A stretch of DNA of 12,243 nt from an uncultured Clostridia bacterium (GCA_937919015.1 CALFPN010000008.1:1-12243); one strand, 5' to 3'. Numbered from the stretch's first letter, positions 1 to 7,245 are shown. Numbers and translations are program-made. Notes: generated from the sequence alone by a model not told the origin.

Positions 1-304
1 TAAAATTCAAATAAAATGGATAATTGTGACCCAAAATCGCCCCGACAGAGCCAAACAGGCCTGCAATCGTTCCGTTATCTCTGAAGATCGCACGGCAGAT
101 CAGAAAAGCAATGACAGATTTCAGGATATCCCCGATGAATACCATTGCCCCCGCTTTTTTGCCCAGCACCCGCAGGGCATTCGTTGTGCCGAGGTTGCCG
201 CTGCCATGCTGGCGCAGGTCAACTTTCCAAAGCTTGCCTACCACATGGGCTGTTTCAATGCAGCCGATGCCATAGCCAATCAATATACAAATCAGTCGAA
301 ACAT
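1..304 (-). CDS. plsY: Glycerol-3-phosphate acyltransferase PlsY (partial, N-terminal part)
   Basis: The first 101 residues of a PlsY-type membrane acyltransferase are present; the gene continues beyond the left edge. PlsY moves the acyl group from acyl-phosphate to glycerol-3-phosphate, the first step of phospholipid synthesis, in the cytoplasmic membrane. The sequence shows a hydrophobic first helix (MFRLICILIGYGIG), then the family glycerol-phosphate loop HGSGNLGTTNALRVLGKKAG at about residues 33-52, a second hydrophobic segment, and the GHNYPFYLNF motif at the edge. The ATG at 304 overlaps the der stop codon as TGATG, so translation is probably coupled to der. The start is fixed by this overlap and by family length at the N-terminus. 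One small oddity is GTTN where most PlsY proteins have GATN. The identification rests on these motifs and is firm for the family. Confidence 0.93.
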   Translation of the reverse strand, partial: MFRLICILIGYGIGCIETAHVVGKLWKVDLRQHGSGNLGTTNALRVLGKKAGAMVFIGDILKSVIAFLICRAIFRDNGTIAGLFGSVGAILGHNYPFYLNF

Positions 305-1629
305 CAGTCTTTTTCCCCTTTTTCTCTTACAATAAAGTGAATCGGTGTACCTACGAAACCAAAGGCATCACGCAGCTGGTTTTCGATATATCTGCGGTAA
401 GAGAAGTGGAACAATTCTCTTTCGTTTACAAAGATCACGAAGGTAGGGGGTTTTACAGATACCTGTGTCATGTAGTACAGTCTCAGCTGACGACCCTTGT
501 CAGAAGGCGGCTGCTGCATGGCTGTCGCTTCGATCAGCACTTCATTCAGGACACCTGTAGAGATACGCAGGGCGTGGTTATGGTGCACCGTATCGATCAT
601 TTCCAGCATACGGGTGATTCTCTGGCCTGTCAGGGCGGAAATGAAGCAACAGGGCGCATAATCCATATATTTCAGTTCCATGCCGATATCCTTCAGATAT
701 TTGTTCATGGTCTTTTCGTCTTTTTCAATGGAATCCCATTTGTTAACTGCGATGATAGCAGCTTTCCCTCTTTCATGGGCGATACCCGCGATCTTTGTAT
801 CCTGATCGGTGATCCCTTCGTTGGCATCGATGACCAGAATGGCAACGTCACAGCGTTCTACGGCAGCAACAGCACGGATGATGGAGAAACGCTCAATTTC
901 CTCTTTAATTTTGCTCTTACGGCGCATACCGGCGGTATCGATAAAAATATATTTCTGACCATTGATCTCGATAGGGGTATCAACGGCATCACGGGTTGTA
1001 CCTGCAATGTTGGAAACGATCAGTCTGTCTTCCCCCAAAATCTTATTGATCAAGGAAGATTTCCCAACATTCGGTTTCCCGATGATGGCAACTCTGATGG
1101 CATCGTCTTCTTCCTCTGAAGCATCTTTATCAGGGAAGTGTGCAATCACCTGATCCAGCATATCCCCCAGCCCCAGAGCCTGTCCTGCGGAAACGGGCAT
1201 GGGATCGCCGATCCCCAGTTCGTAGAATTCGTAAATTGCCATAGTATCGCGTTTCACGCTATCCACTTTATTTACCGCCAGAACAACGGGTTTCTTTGTA
1301 CGGCGCAGCATGTTTGCCACCTTCACGTCGTCTTCTGTTACACCTGTTTTGACGTCTGTCACAAACAGAATCACGTCTGCGGTTTCAATGGCGATCTGTG
1401 CCTGCTGGATGATCTGTCTCTGAATCACTTCTTCAGAACCGATTTCCATACCACCGGTATCAATCAGTGTGAATTTGCGGTCCAGCCATTCACAATCGGC
1501 ATAGATACGGTCACGGGTTACGCCGGGTGTATCCTGCACGATGGAGATGCGCTCGCCGGCAAGTCTGTTAAACAGTGTGGATTTACCTACATTGGGGCGG
1601 CCCACAACTGCTACGATAGGTTTGCTCAT
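304..1629 (-). CDS. der: Ribosome biogenesis GTPase Der (EngA)
   Basis: This is a 441-residue tandem GTPase needed for maturation of the 50S ribosomal subunit in the cytoplasm. The first G domain has its P-loop GRPNVGKS at residues 10-17, DTPGVTRD at 33-40, DTGG at 57-60 and NKVD at 120-123. The second has GKPNVGKS at 184-191, DTAGMRRK at 231-238 and NKWD at 296-299. A C-terminal KH-like domain follows from about 352 to the end. An acidic linker (SEEEDD, 171-176) joins the two G domains, as is usual. The open frame extends to 1701, but the ATG at 1629 is the real start: it has GGAGGAG eight bases upstream and places the first P-loop where the family has it. The gene is followed with one shared base by plsY. 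It is preceded by a promoter at 1717-1746 and an approximately 80-base leader. The length matches the family. Confidence 0.97.
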   Translation of the reverse strand: MSKPIVAVVGRPNVGKSTLFNRLAGERISIVQDTPGVTRDRIYADCEWLDRKFTLIDTGGMEIGSEEVIQRQIIQQAQIAIETADVILFVTDVKTGVTEDDVKVANMLRRTKKPVVLAVNKVDSVKRDTMAIYEFYELGIGDPMPVSAGQALGLGDMLDQVIAHFPDKDASEEEDDAIRVAIIGKPNVGKSSLINKILGEDRLIVSNIAGTTRDAVDTPIEINGQKYIFIDTAGMRRKSKIKEEIERFSIIRAVAAVERCDVAILVIDANEGITDQDTKIAGIAHERGKAAIIAVNKWDSIEKDEKTMNKYLKDIGMELKYMDYAPCCFISALTGQRITRMLEMIDTVHHNHALRISTGVLNEVLIEATAMQQPPSDKGRQLRLYYMTQVSVKPPTFVIFVNERELFHFSYRRYIENQLRDAFGFVGTPIHFIVREKGEKD

Positions 1630-1716
1630 AGTAATTACTCCTCCAAAATAAAATACCTTTACGGTTAAACTTTCTTTTTTCCAATGGGCATATTTGCCCA
1701 CTATTCCATTCTAAGT

Positions 1717-1746
1717 AGTATACCACAAAAAGAAAGGAAGTGCCAA
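1717..1746 (-). promoter_or_regulatory. Sigma-A-type promoter for der–plsY, overlapping the upstream terminator
   Basis: On the minus strand there is TTGGCA (1741-1746), an 18-base spacer, and an extended -10 TGGTATACT whose hexamer TATACT lies at 1717-1722. The -35 box and spacer lie in the descending arm and T-tract of the pgeF terminator, so the end of one unit and the start of the next share the same DNA. Transcription would start near 1710, giving der a leader of about 80 bases. That leader contains a small GGGCA/TGCCC hairpin at about 1686-1699. The boxes are read directly; their activity is inferred. Confidence 0.6.
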
Positions 1747-1768
1747 TATAAATCGCACTTCCTTTTCT
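1727..1768 (-). terminator. Rho-independent terminator after pgeF
   Basis: Read on the minus strand, the arm AGAAAAGGAAGTGC (1768-1755) pairs with GCACTTCCTTTCT (1743-1731) with one bulged base, around an 11-base loop, and runs into TTTTT (1731-1727). It begins nine bases after the pgeF stop codon at 1777. The plus strand is also T-rich after the stem, so it may work weakly in both directions, but no plus-strand gene ends here. Confidence 0.8.
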
Positions 1769-1776
1769 ATCTTTTC

Positions 1777-2583
1777 TTAAATCAGTTCCATAATGCCCGC
1801 CATAACGCCGCGCTTTTCCCCCATGCCTCTGTGGGAATAAAATCTTTCCTGATCGCATTTGGTGCAAAGGCCGCTGATTTCAATGTCCTTCACGCCCATT
1901 TCCGCCAGCAGTCTGCGGTTACATTCCCATAAGTCCATTTTATATTTGCCTTCCGCGGAAGGATCAACTTCCACGATATCATCTGTCCATGGAATATTCT
2001 CTTTAAACAGGTTTAATACAGGCGCATCCATCTGGAAACAGCATTTGCCGATGGAAGGTCCGATGGCTGCACTTACGTCTGCAGGGTCTGTACCGAATTC
2101 TTTCATCATTTCCTGCAGAATCTTTTCCGCCATACGTTTGCCTGTACCCATCCAGCCGCAGTGGGCCACGCCGATGGCCTGATTCTTTTTATCCAGCAGG
2201 AATACGGGCACACAGTCCGCCCCAAAAATTACCAGAGGGATATTTTTTTCGTTGGTAATCAGGCCATCTACATCGGTATACCCTCTGTCCGTCCAGACAC
2301 CTTTGCCTTTATCTTCCGCTGTTACTTTGCGTACGTTGGTGGTATGGGTCTGCTGGCTTGTCACATAGTTATCCACGGAAAAACCAACAGCATCCGCCAG
2401 AATACGATAGTTTTCCCAGACAGGCTCTTTCGCCTCCCCACGAGCAAGGCCCATATTCATGGTCGCCCAATATTCCGTGCTGACACCTCCGTGTCTTGTG
2501 GTGAAAGCATGCTTCACCATGCCTGTTTTTTCTAAATTCTCAAATATGATATATTCTAAATTGCCTTTTTTGATAATTGCCAT
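1777..2583 (-). CDS. pgeF: Peptidoglycan editing factor PgeF (YfiH/YlmD, multicopper oxidase-like 'polyphenol oxidase' family)
   Basis: This is a 268-residue cytoplasmic protein of the DUF152/YfiH family. Members were named laccases, but in E. coli the protein edits peptidoglycan precursors by removing wrongly added L-serine; purine nucleoside phosphorylase and deaminase activity is also reported for the family. The expected metal/active-site residues are visible: QTH with H80, GADC with C124, and AHCGW with H141. The C-terminal CTKCDQERFYSHRG is the family signature around 240-253. The ATG at 2583 has AAGGAG five bases upstream, and this site overlaps the stop codon of the preceding RNase HII–YraN gene, so the two are read as one operon. 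A terminator follows directly. Length is typical of the family. The exact role in this organism is inferred from the family. Confidence 0.93.
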   Translation of the reverse strand: MAIIKKGNLEYIIFENLEKTGMVKHAFTTRHGGVSTEYWATMNMGLARGEAKEPVWENYRILADAVGFSVDNYVTSQQTHTTNVRKVTAEDKGKGVWTDRGYTDVDGLITNEKNIPLVIFGADCVPVFLLDKKNQAIGVAHCGWMGTGKRMAEKILQEMMKEFGTDPADVSAAIGPSIGKCCFQMDAPVLNLFKENIPWTDDIVEVDPSAEGKYKMDLWECNRRLLAEMGVKDIEISGLCTKCDQERFYSHRGMGEKRGVMAGIMELI

Positions 2584-2593
2584 TTTCGTCTCC

Positions 2594-3730
2594 TTAATTC
2601 AGTTGAAATGCATCCTCTGTGTATCGGAAGTATGTCTTGCCGTCCTGTGTCAGCACCTCCGCCACATCAAAGCGGAAATCATAGCCCATTTCCATCAGGC
2701 ATTTCTGAGCAATGTATACCTTCGCCGCACGGATGATATGCTGCTGCTTCCAATGGTTCACCGCTTCCGCAGGGGTTCCCATTTCCTCACTTTTTCTGTA
2801 TTTCACTTCCGTAAAAACGATTACATTGTCTTTTTTTGCAATGATATCAATCTCTGCTTTCAGGGCATGAAAATTTCTCTCCATGATCTCATATCCCATC
2901 TTCTCCATCTGCTTCGCCGCGAGGGCCTCCCCACGCTGGCCTTTATCGGTGGTAGTGTCCCCTTCCCGGGGCAGAAAATTCTTCACGAAGGTCTTACGGT
3001 GGATGGGCGTGATGCCTTGTTTTTTGATGCCTTCGATATGTTCCGCCGCACCGTAGCCCTTGTTGGAGGCAAAACCATACCCGGGATACACTTCCTCGTA
3101 GGCTTCCATCATGCGGTCACGGTATACCTTTGCCACAATGCTGGCCGCACCGATGGACATGCTTTTCGCATCCCCTTTGATGATGCCCCGCTGGGGTATG
3201 GAAACCATGGGAATGGTCACCGCATCCGCAAGGATATAGTCCGCCTTTGGCTGCAGCTGAGACAAAGCTTCTCTCATGGCTTCATAGGTCGCCTGCAGAA
3301 TATTGATCTCATCGATGCGTTCATTGGAAACAACACCAATGCCGTAGCTTACGGCCTTTTCCAGAATGATATCGTACAATTCTTCCCTCTTTTTCGCCGA
3401 AAGCTTCTTGGAATCGTTGACCCCTTCAATTTTACATTCCTTGGGCAGGATGACCGCCGCCGCCACCACAGGCCCCGCCAGAGGGCCTCTGCCCACCTCG
3501 TCAATGCCTGCGACCAAATCATAACCCGCTTCCCACAGACCTCTTTCGTAGGTCAGGATCTCCTCCAGACGGGTCAGTTCCTGCTGATGCTTTTCGTATT
3601 TTTTCCGAAAAGAGGCCAACGCAGTCTGGACACCCTTTCGGCTGTCTGCTTCAAACTGTTTCATCTGTTCAGGCAGTTCCTCCATGGAACAATTGCCTAA
3701 GATTTCCTTGATTTCACTGATGGACTGCAT
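2594..3730 (-). CDS. rnhB: Fused ribonuclease HII – YraN (UPF0102) protein
   Basis: One 378-residue frame carries two proteins that are normally separate. Residues 1-70 are the helical N-terminal extension known from Bacillus-type RnhB. Residues about 72-252 are RNase HII, which cuts RNA in RNA–DNA hybrids and starts ribonucleotide excision repair. Its four acidic catalytic residues are visible: D77 and E78 in GIDEVGRGPLAGP, D169 in ILADA, and D187 in KGDAKS, followed by SIGAASIVAK. Residues about 263-378 are a complete YraN domain (KGQRGEALAAKQMEKMGY at 263-280) with the PD-(D/E)XK-like pattern E293-x-D295 and E308-x-K310. YraN is a predicted nuclease of unclear role. There is no stop codon or frameshift between them, only a roughly ten-residue polar linker. 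The ATG at 3730 has GAGGGAG six bases upstream. Promoter TTGCAA-17-TATGAT lies just upstream, and pgeF follows after 10 bases. Confidence 0.95.
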   Translation of the reverse strand: MQSISEIKEILGNCSMEELPEQMKQFEADSRKGVQTALASFRKKYEKHQQELTRLEEILTYERGLWEAGYDLVAGIDEVGRGPLAGPVVAAAVILPKECKIEGVNDSKKLSAKKREELYDIILEKAVSYGIGVVSNERIDEINILQATYEAMREALSQLQPKADYILADAVTIPMVSIPQRGIIKGDAKSMSIGAASIVAKVYRDRMMEAYEEVYPGYGFASNKGYGAAEHIEGIKKQGITPIHRKTFVKNFLPREGDTTTDKGQRGEALAAKQMEKMGYEIMERNFHALKAEIDIIAKKDNVIVFTEVKYRKSEEMGTPAEAVNHWKQQHIIRAAKVYIAQKCLMEMGYDFRFDVAEVLTQDGKTYFRYTEDAFQLN

Positions 3731-3760
3731 ATTCTCCCTCTTTCCCTTTCATTTTGCACT

Positions 3761-3789
3761 ATCATACACCATTTTTTCTTTCCTTGCAA
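3761..3789 (-). promoter_or_regulatory. Sigma-A-type promoter for the rnhB/yraN–pgeF operon
   Basis: On the minus strand TTGCAA (3784-3789) is separated by exactly 17 bases from TATGAT (3761-3766). The predicted start near 3754 gives a leader of about 25 bases with a good ribosome binding site. The upstream unit ends in a strong terminator at 3853-3882, so a promoter is expected here. Confidence 0.72.
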
Positions 3790-3852
3790 TCTGTCCGGTT
3801 CTGCCGTGCTGTACTCCTCTCTTGAACCTGTTTATCGAAGGATGGTCCCATA

Positions 3853-3882
3853 AAAATGACCCCGACACTGTCGGGGTCCTCT
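3853..3882 (-). terminator. Strong Rho-independent terminator after rnj
   Basis: A near-perfect GC-rich palindrome GACCCCGA/TCGGGGTC (3858-3865 with 3871-3878, loop of five bases) lies eight bases after the rnj stop codon. On the minus strand it is followed by ATTTTTA. The plus strand also shows CTTTTTG after the stem. Confidence 0.88.
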
Positions 3883-3890
3883 TTTTGTTA

Positions 3891-5819
3891 TCAAACGTCC
3901 ATGATAATAGGTAAGATCATGGGGCTTCTCTTTGTTTTCTGCCAGATATAATTTTTCAGGGTATCTTTGATGACACCTTTGATATAATTCCAGCTAGTGA
4001 TGCCCTTCGCTTCACATTCCTGCAACGCTTCCAGCACCGCTTGACGGGCTTCATCCATCAGCGTTTCCGCTTCTCTTACATAAACGAACCCTCTGGAAAT
4101 GATATCGGGTCCGGAAACGATGGTGCCATATTCCTTATCCATGGAAACCACAACCACCATCAGACCATCCTGAGACAGGTGCTTTCTGTCACGCAGAACG
4201 ATATTGCCCACATCACCAACGCCCAGGCCGTCTACCATGATCTGACCCGTAGGTACTGTGCCGTTCACCTTCGCTTCGTTCTGATTCACTTCCAGAACCT
4301 CGCCCAGCTTCATGACAAAAATATCATTCTTATCCATGCCCATGGAAACCGCCAGATCTCTGTGGCTTGCCAGATGCATAAATTCCCCATGCACTGGCAT
4401 GAAGAATTTGGGCTTCGTCAGGGCCAGCATCAGTTTCAGTTCTTCCTGACGGGCGTGACCGGAAACGTGAATATCCTCGATATCGCCATAAACCACATCT
4501 GCACCTTTTTTCATCAGTTCATTTACCACACGGAACACGTTCTTTTCGTTACCGGGAATGGCAGATGCAGAAATGATGATCTTATCATCAGGTTTTACAT
4601 TGATCTGTTTATGCTCACCGGATGCAATACGGGACAGAGCGGACATGGTTTCGCCCTGGCTGCCTGTGGTGATGATGACCAGCTGATTATCCTGATAATT
4701 CTTCGCTTCGTTGATATCGATCAGCGTTCTGGGGGGAACCCAAAGGTAATCCAGTTCAGACGCTGTTTTTACCGCATTGACCATGCTGCGGCCGATGATG
4801 GCAACCTTTCTGCCGTACATATATGCCGCATTGATGACCTGCTGGATACGGTGGATATTGGAAGAGAATGTGGCAACCATGATACGGTTTTTGGGAGTAT
4901 CCTCAAAAATCTTTTCGAATACTTTGCCCACGTTCTTTTCAGACATGGTAAAGCCTTTTCGTTCCGCATTGGTACTGTCGCTCATCAGAAGCAGTACCCC
5001 TTCTTTCCCCAGTTCCGCAAAACGCTGCAGGTCGATAATCTCACCATCGATGGGGGTATAGTCCACCTTAAAGTCCCCGGTATGCACCACGACACCAACG
5101 GGTGTATGGATGGCCAGGGCAACGGAATCGGCAATAGAATGGTTGGTATGAATAAATTCTACCACCATCTGTCCCAGTTTCACCTTTTCCCCGGGCACCA
5201 CCGTATGTCTTGTGGTGGAATCCAGCATTTTATGCTCTCTCAGCTTGTTTTCCAACAGACCCAGTGTCAGCAATGTGCCGAATACGGGTACATTCAGCTG
5301 TTTCAGAATATAGGGCAGTGCGCCGATATGGTCTTCGTGACCATGGGTCAACACGATCCCTCTGATCTTTTCCATGTTTTTTGTCAAATAAGAAACGTCG
5401 GGGATGACCAGATCGATCCCCAGCATATCATCCTCAGGGAAAGCCAGACCGCAGTCAATGATAATGATATCATCGCCATATTCCAACACAGTCATGTTTT
5501 TACCGATCTCTTCCAGACCGCCCAGCGCAACCACCTTCAGATTCACCTGCGGTTTTGCCTTTGCTTTATTTCTGGCGCGCAGTTTTGCTGTCACTTTTGC
5601 CGCCGCCTTCGCCGCTGTATTTGCAGGCACTTTCGCCGTTTCTTTCGCTGGTTCTTTTGCAGGGGCTTTTGTTGCTTTCGCAGGGGCCTTTGCGGCCTCT
5701 TTTCCCGCTTTTGCAGAAGCCTTTGCTTTTGCAGGCTCTGTCTTTGCTTTCGCCTTTGTGTTATTTCTCACCTTAGAGCTTTTTACGTTCAGCTCCTTGT
5801 CATTCTTTCTCTCTGCCAA
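3891..5819 (-). CDS. rnj: Ribonuclease J with a Lys/Ala/Pro-rich N-terminal tail
   Basis: This is a metallo-beta-lactamase/beta-CASP ribonuclease that matures and degrades RNA by 5'-3' exonuclease and endonuclease cleavage in the cytoplasm. With the start used here the protein has 642 residues. The zinc motif HGHEDH is at 159-164, followed by H227 (THNH-type site, seen as HTNHS), D249 in GDFKVD, the beta-CASP region about 270-450 including SGHARQEE, and H477 in MPVHGEF. The catalytic domain begins at about residue 94 (LKVVALGGLEEIG). Before it, residues about 18-90 are almost only K, A, P, T, E and R, like a histone H1 tail, and are probably disordered. The frame opens with GTG at 5828, but that codon overlaps the AGGAGG site. 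TTG at 5819, eight bases downstream of AGGAGG, is a better start. The last residues ILPIIMDV are typical. The gene is alone between a long leader and a strong terminator. Confidence 0.94.
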   Translation of the reverse strand: MAERKNDKELNVKSSKVRNNTKAKAKTEPAKAKASAKAGKEAAKAPAKATKAPAKEPAKETAKVPANTAAKAAAKVTAKLRARNKAKAKPQVNLKVVALGGLEEIGKNMTVLEYGDDIIIIDCGLAFPEDDMLGIDLVIPDVSYLTKNMEKIRGIVLTHGHEDHIGALPYILKQLNVPVFGTLLTLGLLENKLREHKMLDSTTRHTVVPGEKVKLGQMVVEFIHTNHSIADSVALAIHTPVGVVVHTGDFKVDYTPIDGEIIDLQRFAELGKEGVLLLMSDSTNAERKGFTMSEKNVGKVFEKIFEDTPKNRIMVATFSSNIHRIQQVINAAYMYGRKVAIIGRSMVNAVKTASELDYLWVPPRTLIDINEAKNYQDNQLVIITTGSQGETMSALSRIASGEHKQINVKPDDKIIISASAIPGNEKNVFRVVNELMKKGADVVYGDIEDIHVSGHARQEELKLMLALTKPKFFMPVHGEFMHLASHRDLAVSMGMDKNDIFVMKLGEVLEVNQNEAKVNGTVPTGQIMVDGLGVGDVGNIVLRDRKHLSQDGLMVVVVSMDKEYGTIVSGPDIISRGFVYVREAETLMDEARQAVLEALQECEAKGITSWNYIKGVIKDTLKNYIWQKTKRSPMILPIIMDV

Positions 5820-5949
5820 AAAACACACCTCCTTTTTCTTTTATTTTCTTATTTTTTATAGTATGGCGTAAAAAAGTTCTCCTTAATCTTCAAAAATACA
5901 GTTCTTTTTCCGAAAAAGAGAAGCAGAAAAAGAGCAGTCGGTTCTCACT

Positions 5950-5983
5950 GTCTGAAAAACAATCCCGCTCCGTTTTTTCAGAC
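5950..5983 (-). repeat. Inverted repeat in the rnj leader
   Basis: GTCTGAAAAA at 5950-5959 is the exact reverse complement of TTTTTCAGAC at 5974-5983, with a 14-base GC-containing loop. No T-run follows on the minus strand, so it does not look like a standard terminator. It could fold in an RNA leader of rnj. Confidence 0.55.
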
Positions 5984-6059
5984 TGCCATGAGTGCTGCCT
6001 CTTAAGGATGCCCTATTTCTGCTGACCCCTTTTTTCCGCTCATGATATGAAAAGGGATT

Positions 6060-6085
6060 GGCATATTTCATCCCTGAAATATGCC
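6060..6085 (-). repeat. Perfect 11-bp hairpin downstream of the DUF1292 gene (possible weak terminator)
   Basis: GGCATATTTCA (6060-6070) pairs perfectly with TGAAATATGCC (6075-6085) around a four-base loop. It begins about 30 bases after the DUF1292 stop codon. On the minus strand the stem is followed by AATCCCTTTTC, with only a short T-run, so termination would be weak. It may instead protect the 3' end of the ireB–ruvX–DUF1292 message or be part of the rnj leader. Confidence 0.5.
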
Positions 6086-6116
6086 GTACCATAATCCATT
6101 CTGTGTTATTTTGAAC

Positions 6117-6419
6117 TTAATCCAGTTCTACTGTATAATCTTCGCCCTTCTGCGCAAACAGATCTGCCACACGGTCAAATTCCGCGTCATCTTCCACCAG
6201 TTCGTAGGTAACATCATCCGTATTGATGGAAACTTCCTTCAGGATGATCGCATCTGTTTCGTCATCATCCATCAGTTCTGTTTCTACCACCAGCAGATAG
6301 CGTTCGCCGCCGCATGCCACATTATCGATAATGGAAAATTCCACTTCCATACCGTTTTCGTCTGTCATTGTTACAACTTCGAATTCCATTTCGTTTACTT
6401 CATCATAAATATCAGCCAT
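6117..6419 (-). CDS. DUF1292 protein (YrzB-like)
   Basis: This is a 100-residue, very acidic protein of the DUF1292 family, whose function is not known. It shows the family pattern: a start with repeated F/V and D/E residues (EFEVVTMTDENGMEVEFSII), then ERYLLVVETE and a central AIILKE strand, ending in an acidic tail. The ATG at 6419 has AAAGGAG eight bases upstream. It lies 21 bases after ruvX, in the order ireB–ruvX–yrzB that is conserved in Firmicutes; B. subtilis yrzL–yrrK–yrzB is the reference case. Co-transcription from the ireB promoter is likely. No catalytic residues can be pointed to. Confidence 0.9.
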   Translation of the reverse strand: MADIYDEVNEMEFEVVTMTDENGMEVEFSIIDNVACGGERYLLVVETELMDDDETDAIILKEVSINTDDVTYELVEDDAEFDRVADLFAQKGEDYTVELD

Positions 6420-6440
6420 TAGATTAGCTCCTTTATTATA

Positions 6441-6866
6441 TTATTTCGCTTTACTGTCCAGATAGCCCTGCAGAATATGCACAGCCGCCATCTTATCAAT
6501 GACACTTTTTCTCTTATCATGGTTTAAGCCCACTTCCCGCAGAGAACGTTCTGCTGCAATGGTGCTGAAACGTTCATCCCAAAGGATCACTTCCACCTTC
6601 GGGAAACGCTTTTTGATTCGATCGCAGAAATCATTTGTTTTCACACATCTTTCCCCTTCAGAACCATCCAGATTCTTGGGATAGCCCAAAACGATCACTT
6701 CTGCTTTATATTCTTCCACCAGTTCTGCCAGTCTGCGCATGCATTTTTTAAATTCCATAGGATTATCCCTGCGGATGATCTCCACCCCCTGCGCTGTCCA
6801 GCCGAAGGGGTCGCTGACTGCCACACCAATGGTCTTGTCGCCAAAATCCAAACCTAAAATTCTCAA
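6441..6866 (-). CDS. ruvX: Putative Holliday junction resolvase RuvX/YqgF
   Basis: This 141-residue protein of the RuvX/YqgF family has an RNase H-like fold. Members have been linked to 16S rRNA 5'-end processing (E. coli YqgF) and to Holliday junction cleavage (M. tuberculosis RuvX). Acidic active-site residues are visible: D7 in GLDFGDKTIGVA, E98 in WDERFST, and D124 in SVIDKMAAVHILQGYLD. LGYPKNLDGSEG (60-71) is the family loop, where many members have GLP. The start codon is TTG at 6866, with AGAGGA six bases upstream; no ATG in frame would keep the first strand RILGLDFG. Length is typical. It sits between ireB and the DUF1292 gene with gaps of 28 and 21 bases, so one operon is likely. Confidence 0.94.
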   Translation of the reverse strand: MRILGLDFGDKTIGVAVSDPFGWTAQGVEIIRRDNPMEFKKCMRRLAELVEEYKAEVIVLGYPKNLDGSEGERCVKTNDFCDRIKKRFPKVEVILWDERFSTIAAERSLREVGLNHDKRKSVIDKMAAVHILQGYLDSKAK

Positions 6867-6894
6867 TTCGGTTCCTCTTTCTTATTTTTTCCGA

Positions 6895-7155
6895 TTATTC
6901 GTTCCGATCCAGATAATCTTTTACCAGTTCTTCCAGCAGTTCATCTCTTTCCAGTTTACGGATGAGCACACGGGCATTCTGGTGACTTGTAATATAAGTA
7001 GGGTCACCGGACAGGATATAGCCCACGATCTGGTTGACAGGATTATAGCCTTTTTCTCTCAGTGCTGCACTGACAGCCATCAGGATTCGTTTTGCTTCAT
7101 TTTCAGGTTCTTTTTCCAGTCTGCCAAAATATTGTGTTTCATGAATATTGCCCAT
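6895..7155 (-). CDS. ireB: IreB family regulatory phosphoprotein (UPF0297, YrzL)
   Basis: This 86-residue protein belongs to the UPF0297/IreB family. In Enterococcus faecalis IreB is a substrate of the PASTA kinase IreK and a negative regulator of cephalosporin resistance. The core EKGYNPVNQIVGYILSGDPTYITSHQNAR and the following IRKLERDELLEELVKDYL are highly characteristic, matching B. subtilis YrzL almost residue for residue in this stretch. The frame opens at GTG 7164, but that codon is one base from GGAG. ATG 7155 is ten bases from it and fits the family N-terminus better. The N-terminal HETQYFG part, where the regulatory threonine lies in E. faecalis, keeps one threonine. The gene heads the ireB–ruvX–DUF1292 unit; alaS, the usual neighbour in Bacillus, is not upstream, where mtaB lies instead. 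Confidence 0.94.
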   Translation of the reverse strand: MGNIHETQYFGRLEKEPENEAKRILMAVSAALREKGYNPVNQIVGYILSGDPTYITSHQNARVLIRKLERDELLEELVKDYLDRNE

Positions 7156-7245
7156 ATGTTTCACACTCCAATCTATGGGGCCCCGCCCCGTTCTCTATTT
7201 TTTCTGCATGTTTCTGCAGCTTTTGTTTCCATAATAATTATTACT

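Larger units (their letters stand above)
5820..6116 (-). other. Long non-coding leader/intergenic region before rnj with several inverted repeats
   Basis: About 300 bases between the DUF1292 gene and rnj hold no convincing gene. A 69-codon minus-strand frame (5883-6092) is low in complexity, has no ribosome binding site and resembles no family I know. On the minus strand, in order of transcription, there are a perfect 11-bp hairpin (6060-6085), a CCCTTTT/AAAAGGG pair, a GTCTGAAAAA/TTTTTCAGAC hairpin (5950-5983) and a short CTTTTT/AAAAAG hairpin (5904-5918). The last 60 bases are very AT-rich and end in the AGGAGG of rnj. I found no confident -35/-10 pair; CATACT/TATAAA near 5855-5865 could be part of one. 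Whether this is leader RNA is inferred. Confidence 0.5.

Noticed and set aside
2459..3700. A 413-codon plus-strand open frame opposite the RNase HII–YraN gene
   Set aside because: Antisense shadow with unlikely composition and no start signal; the minus strand has a clear two-domain protein.
5575..5775. Tandem DNA repeat or CRISPR-like array in the GC/TTT-rich tract
   Set aside because: The periodicity comes from codons for the Ala/Lys/Pro-rich tail of RNase J; units are irregular and there are no spacers.
4041..5861. A 606-codon plus-strand open frame opposite rnj
   Set aside because: It is the antisense shadow of rnj. It is rich in His, Cys and Phe, has no ribosome binding site and resembles no family, whereas the minus strand is a complete RNase J.
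5883..6092. A 69-codon minus-strand frame in the rnj leader
   Set aside because: No ribosome binding site, low-complexity Lys/Ser-rich translation, and it spans hairpins; I read the interval as non-coding.
7177..7184. GGGGCCCC palindrome before ireB as an operator or terminator
   Set aside because: Only eight bases, no T-run, and no second copy in the window; chance is a sufficient explanation.
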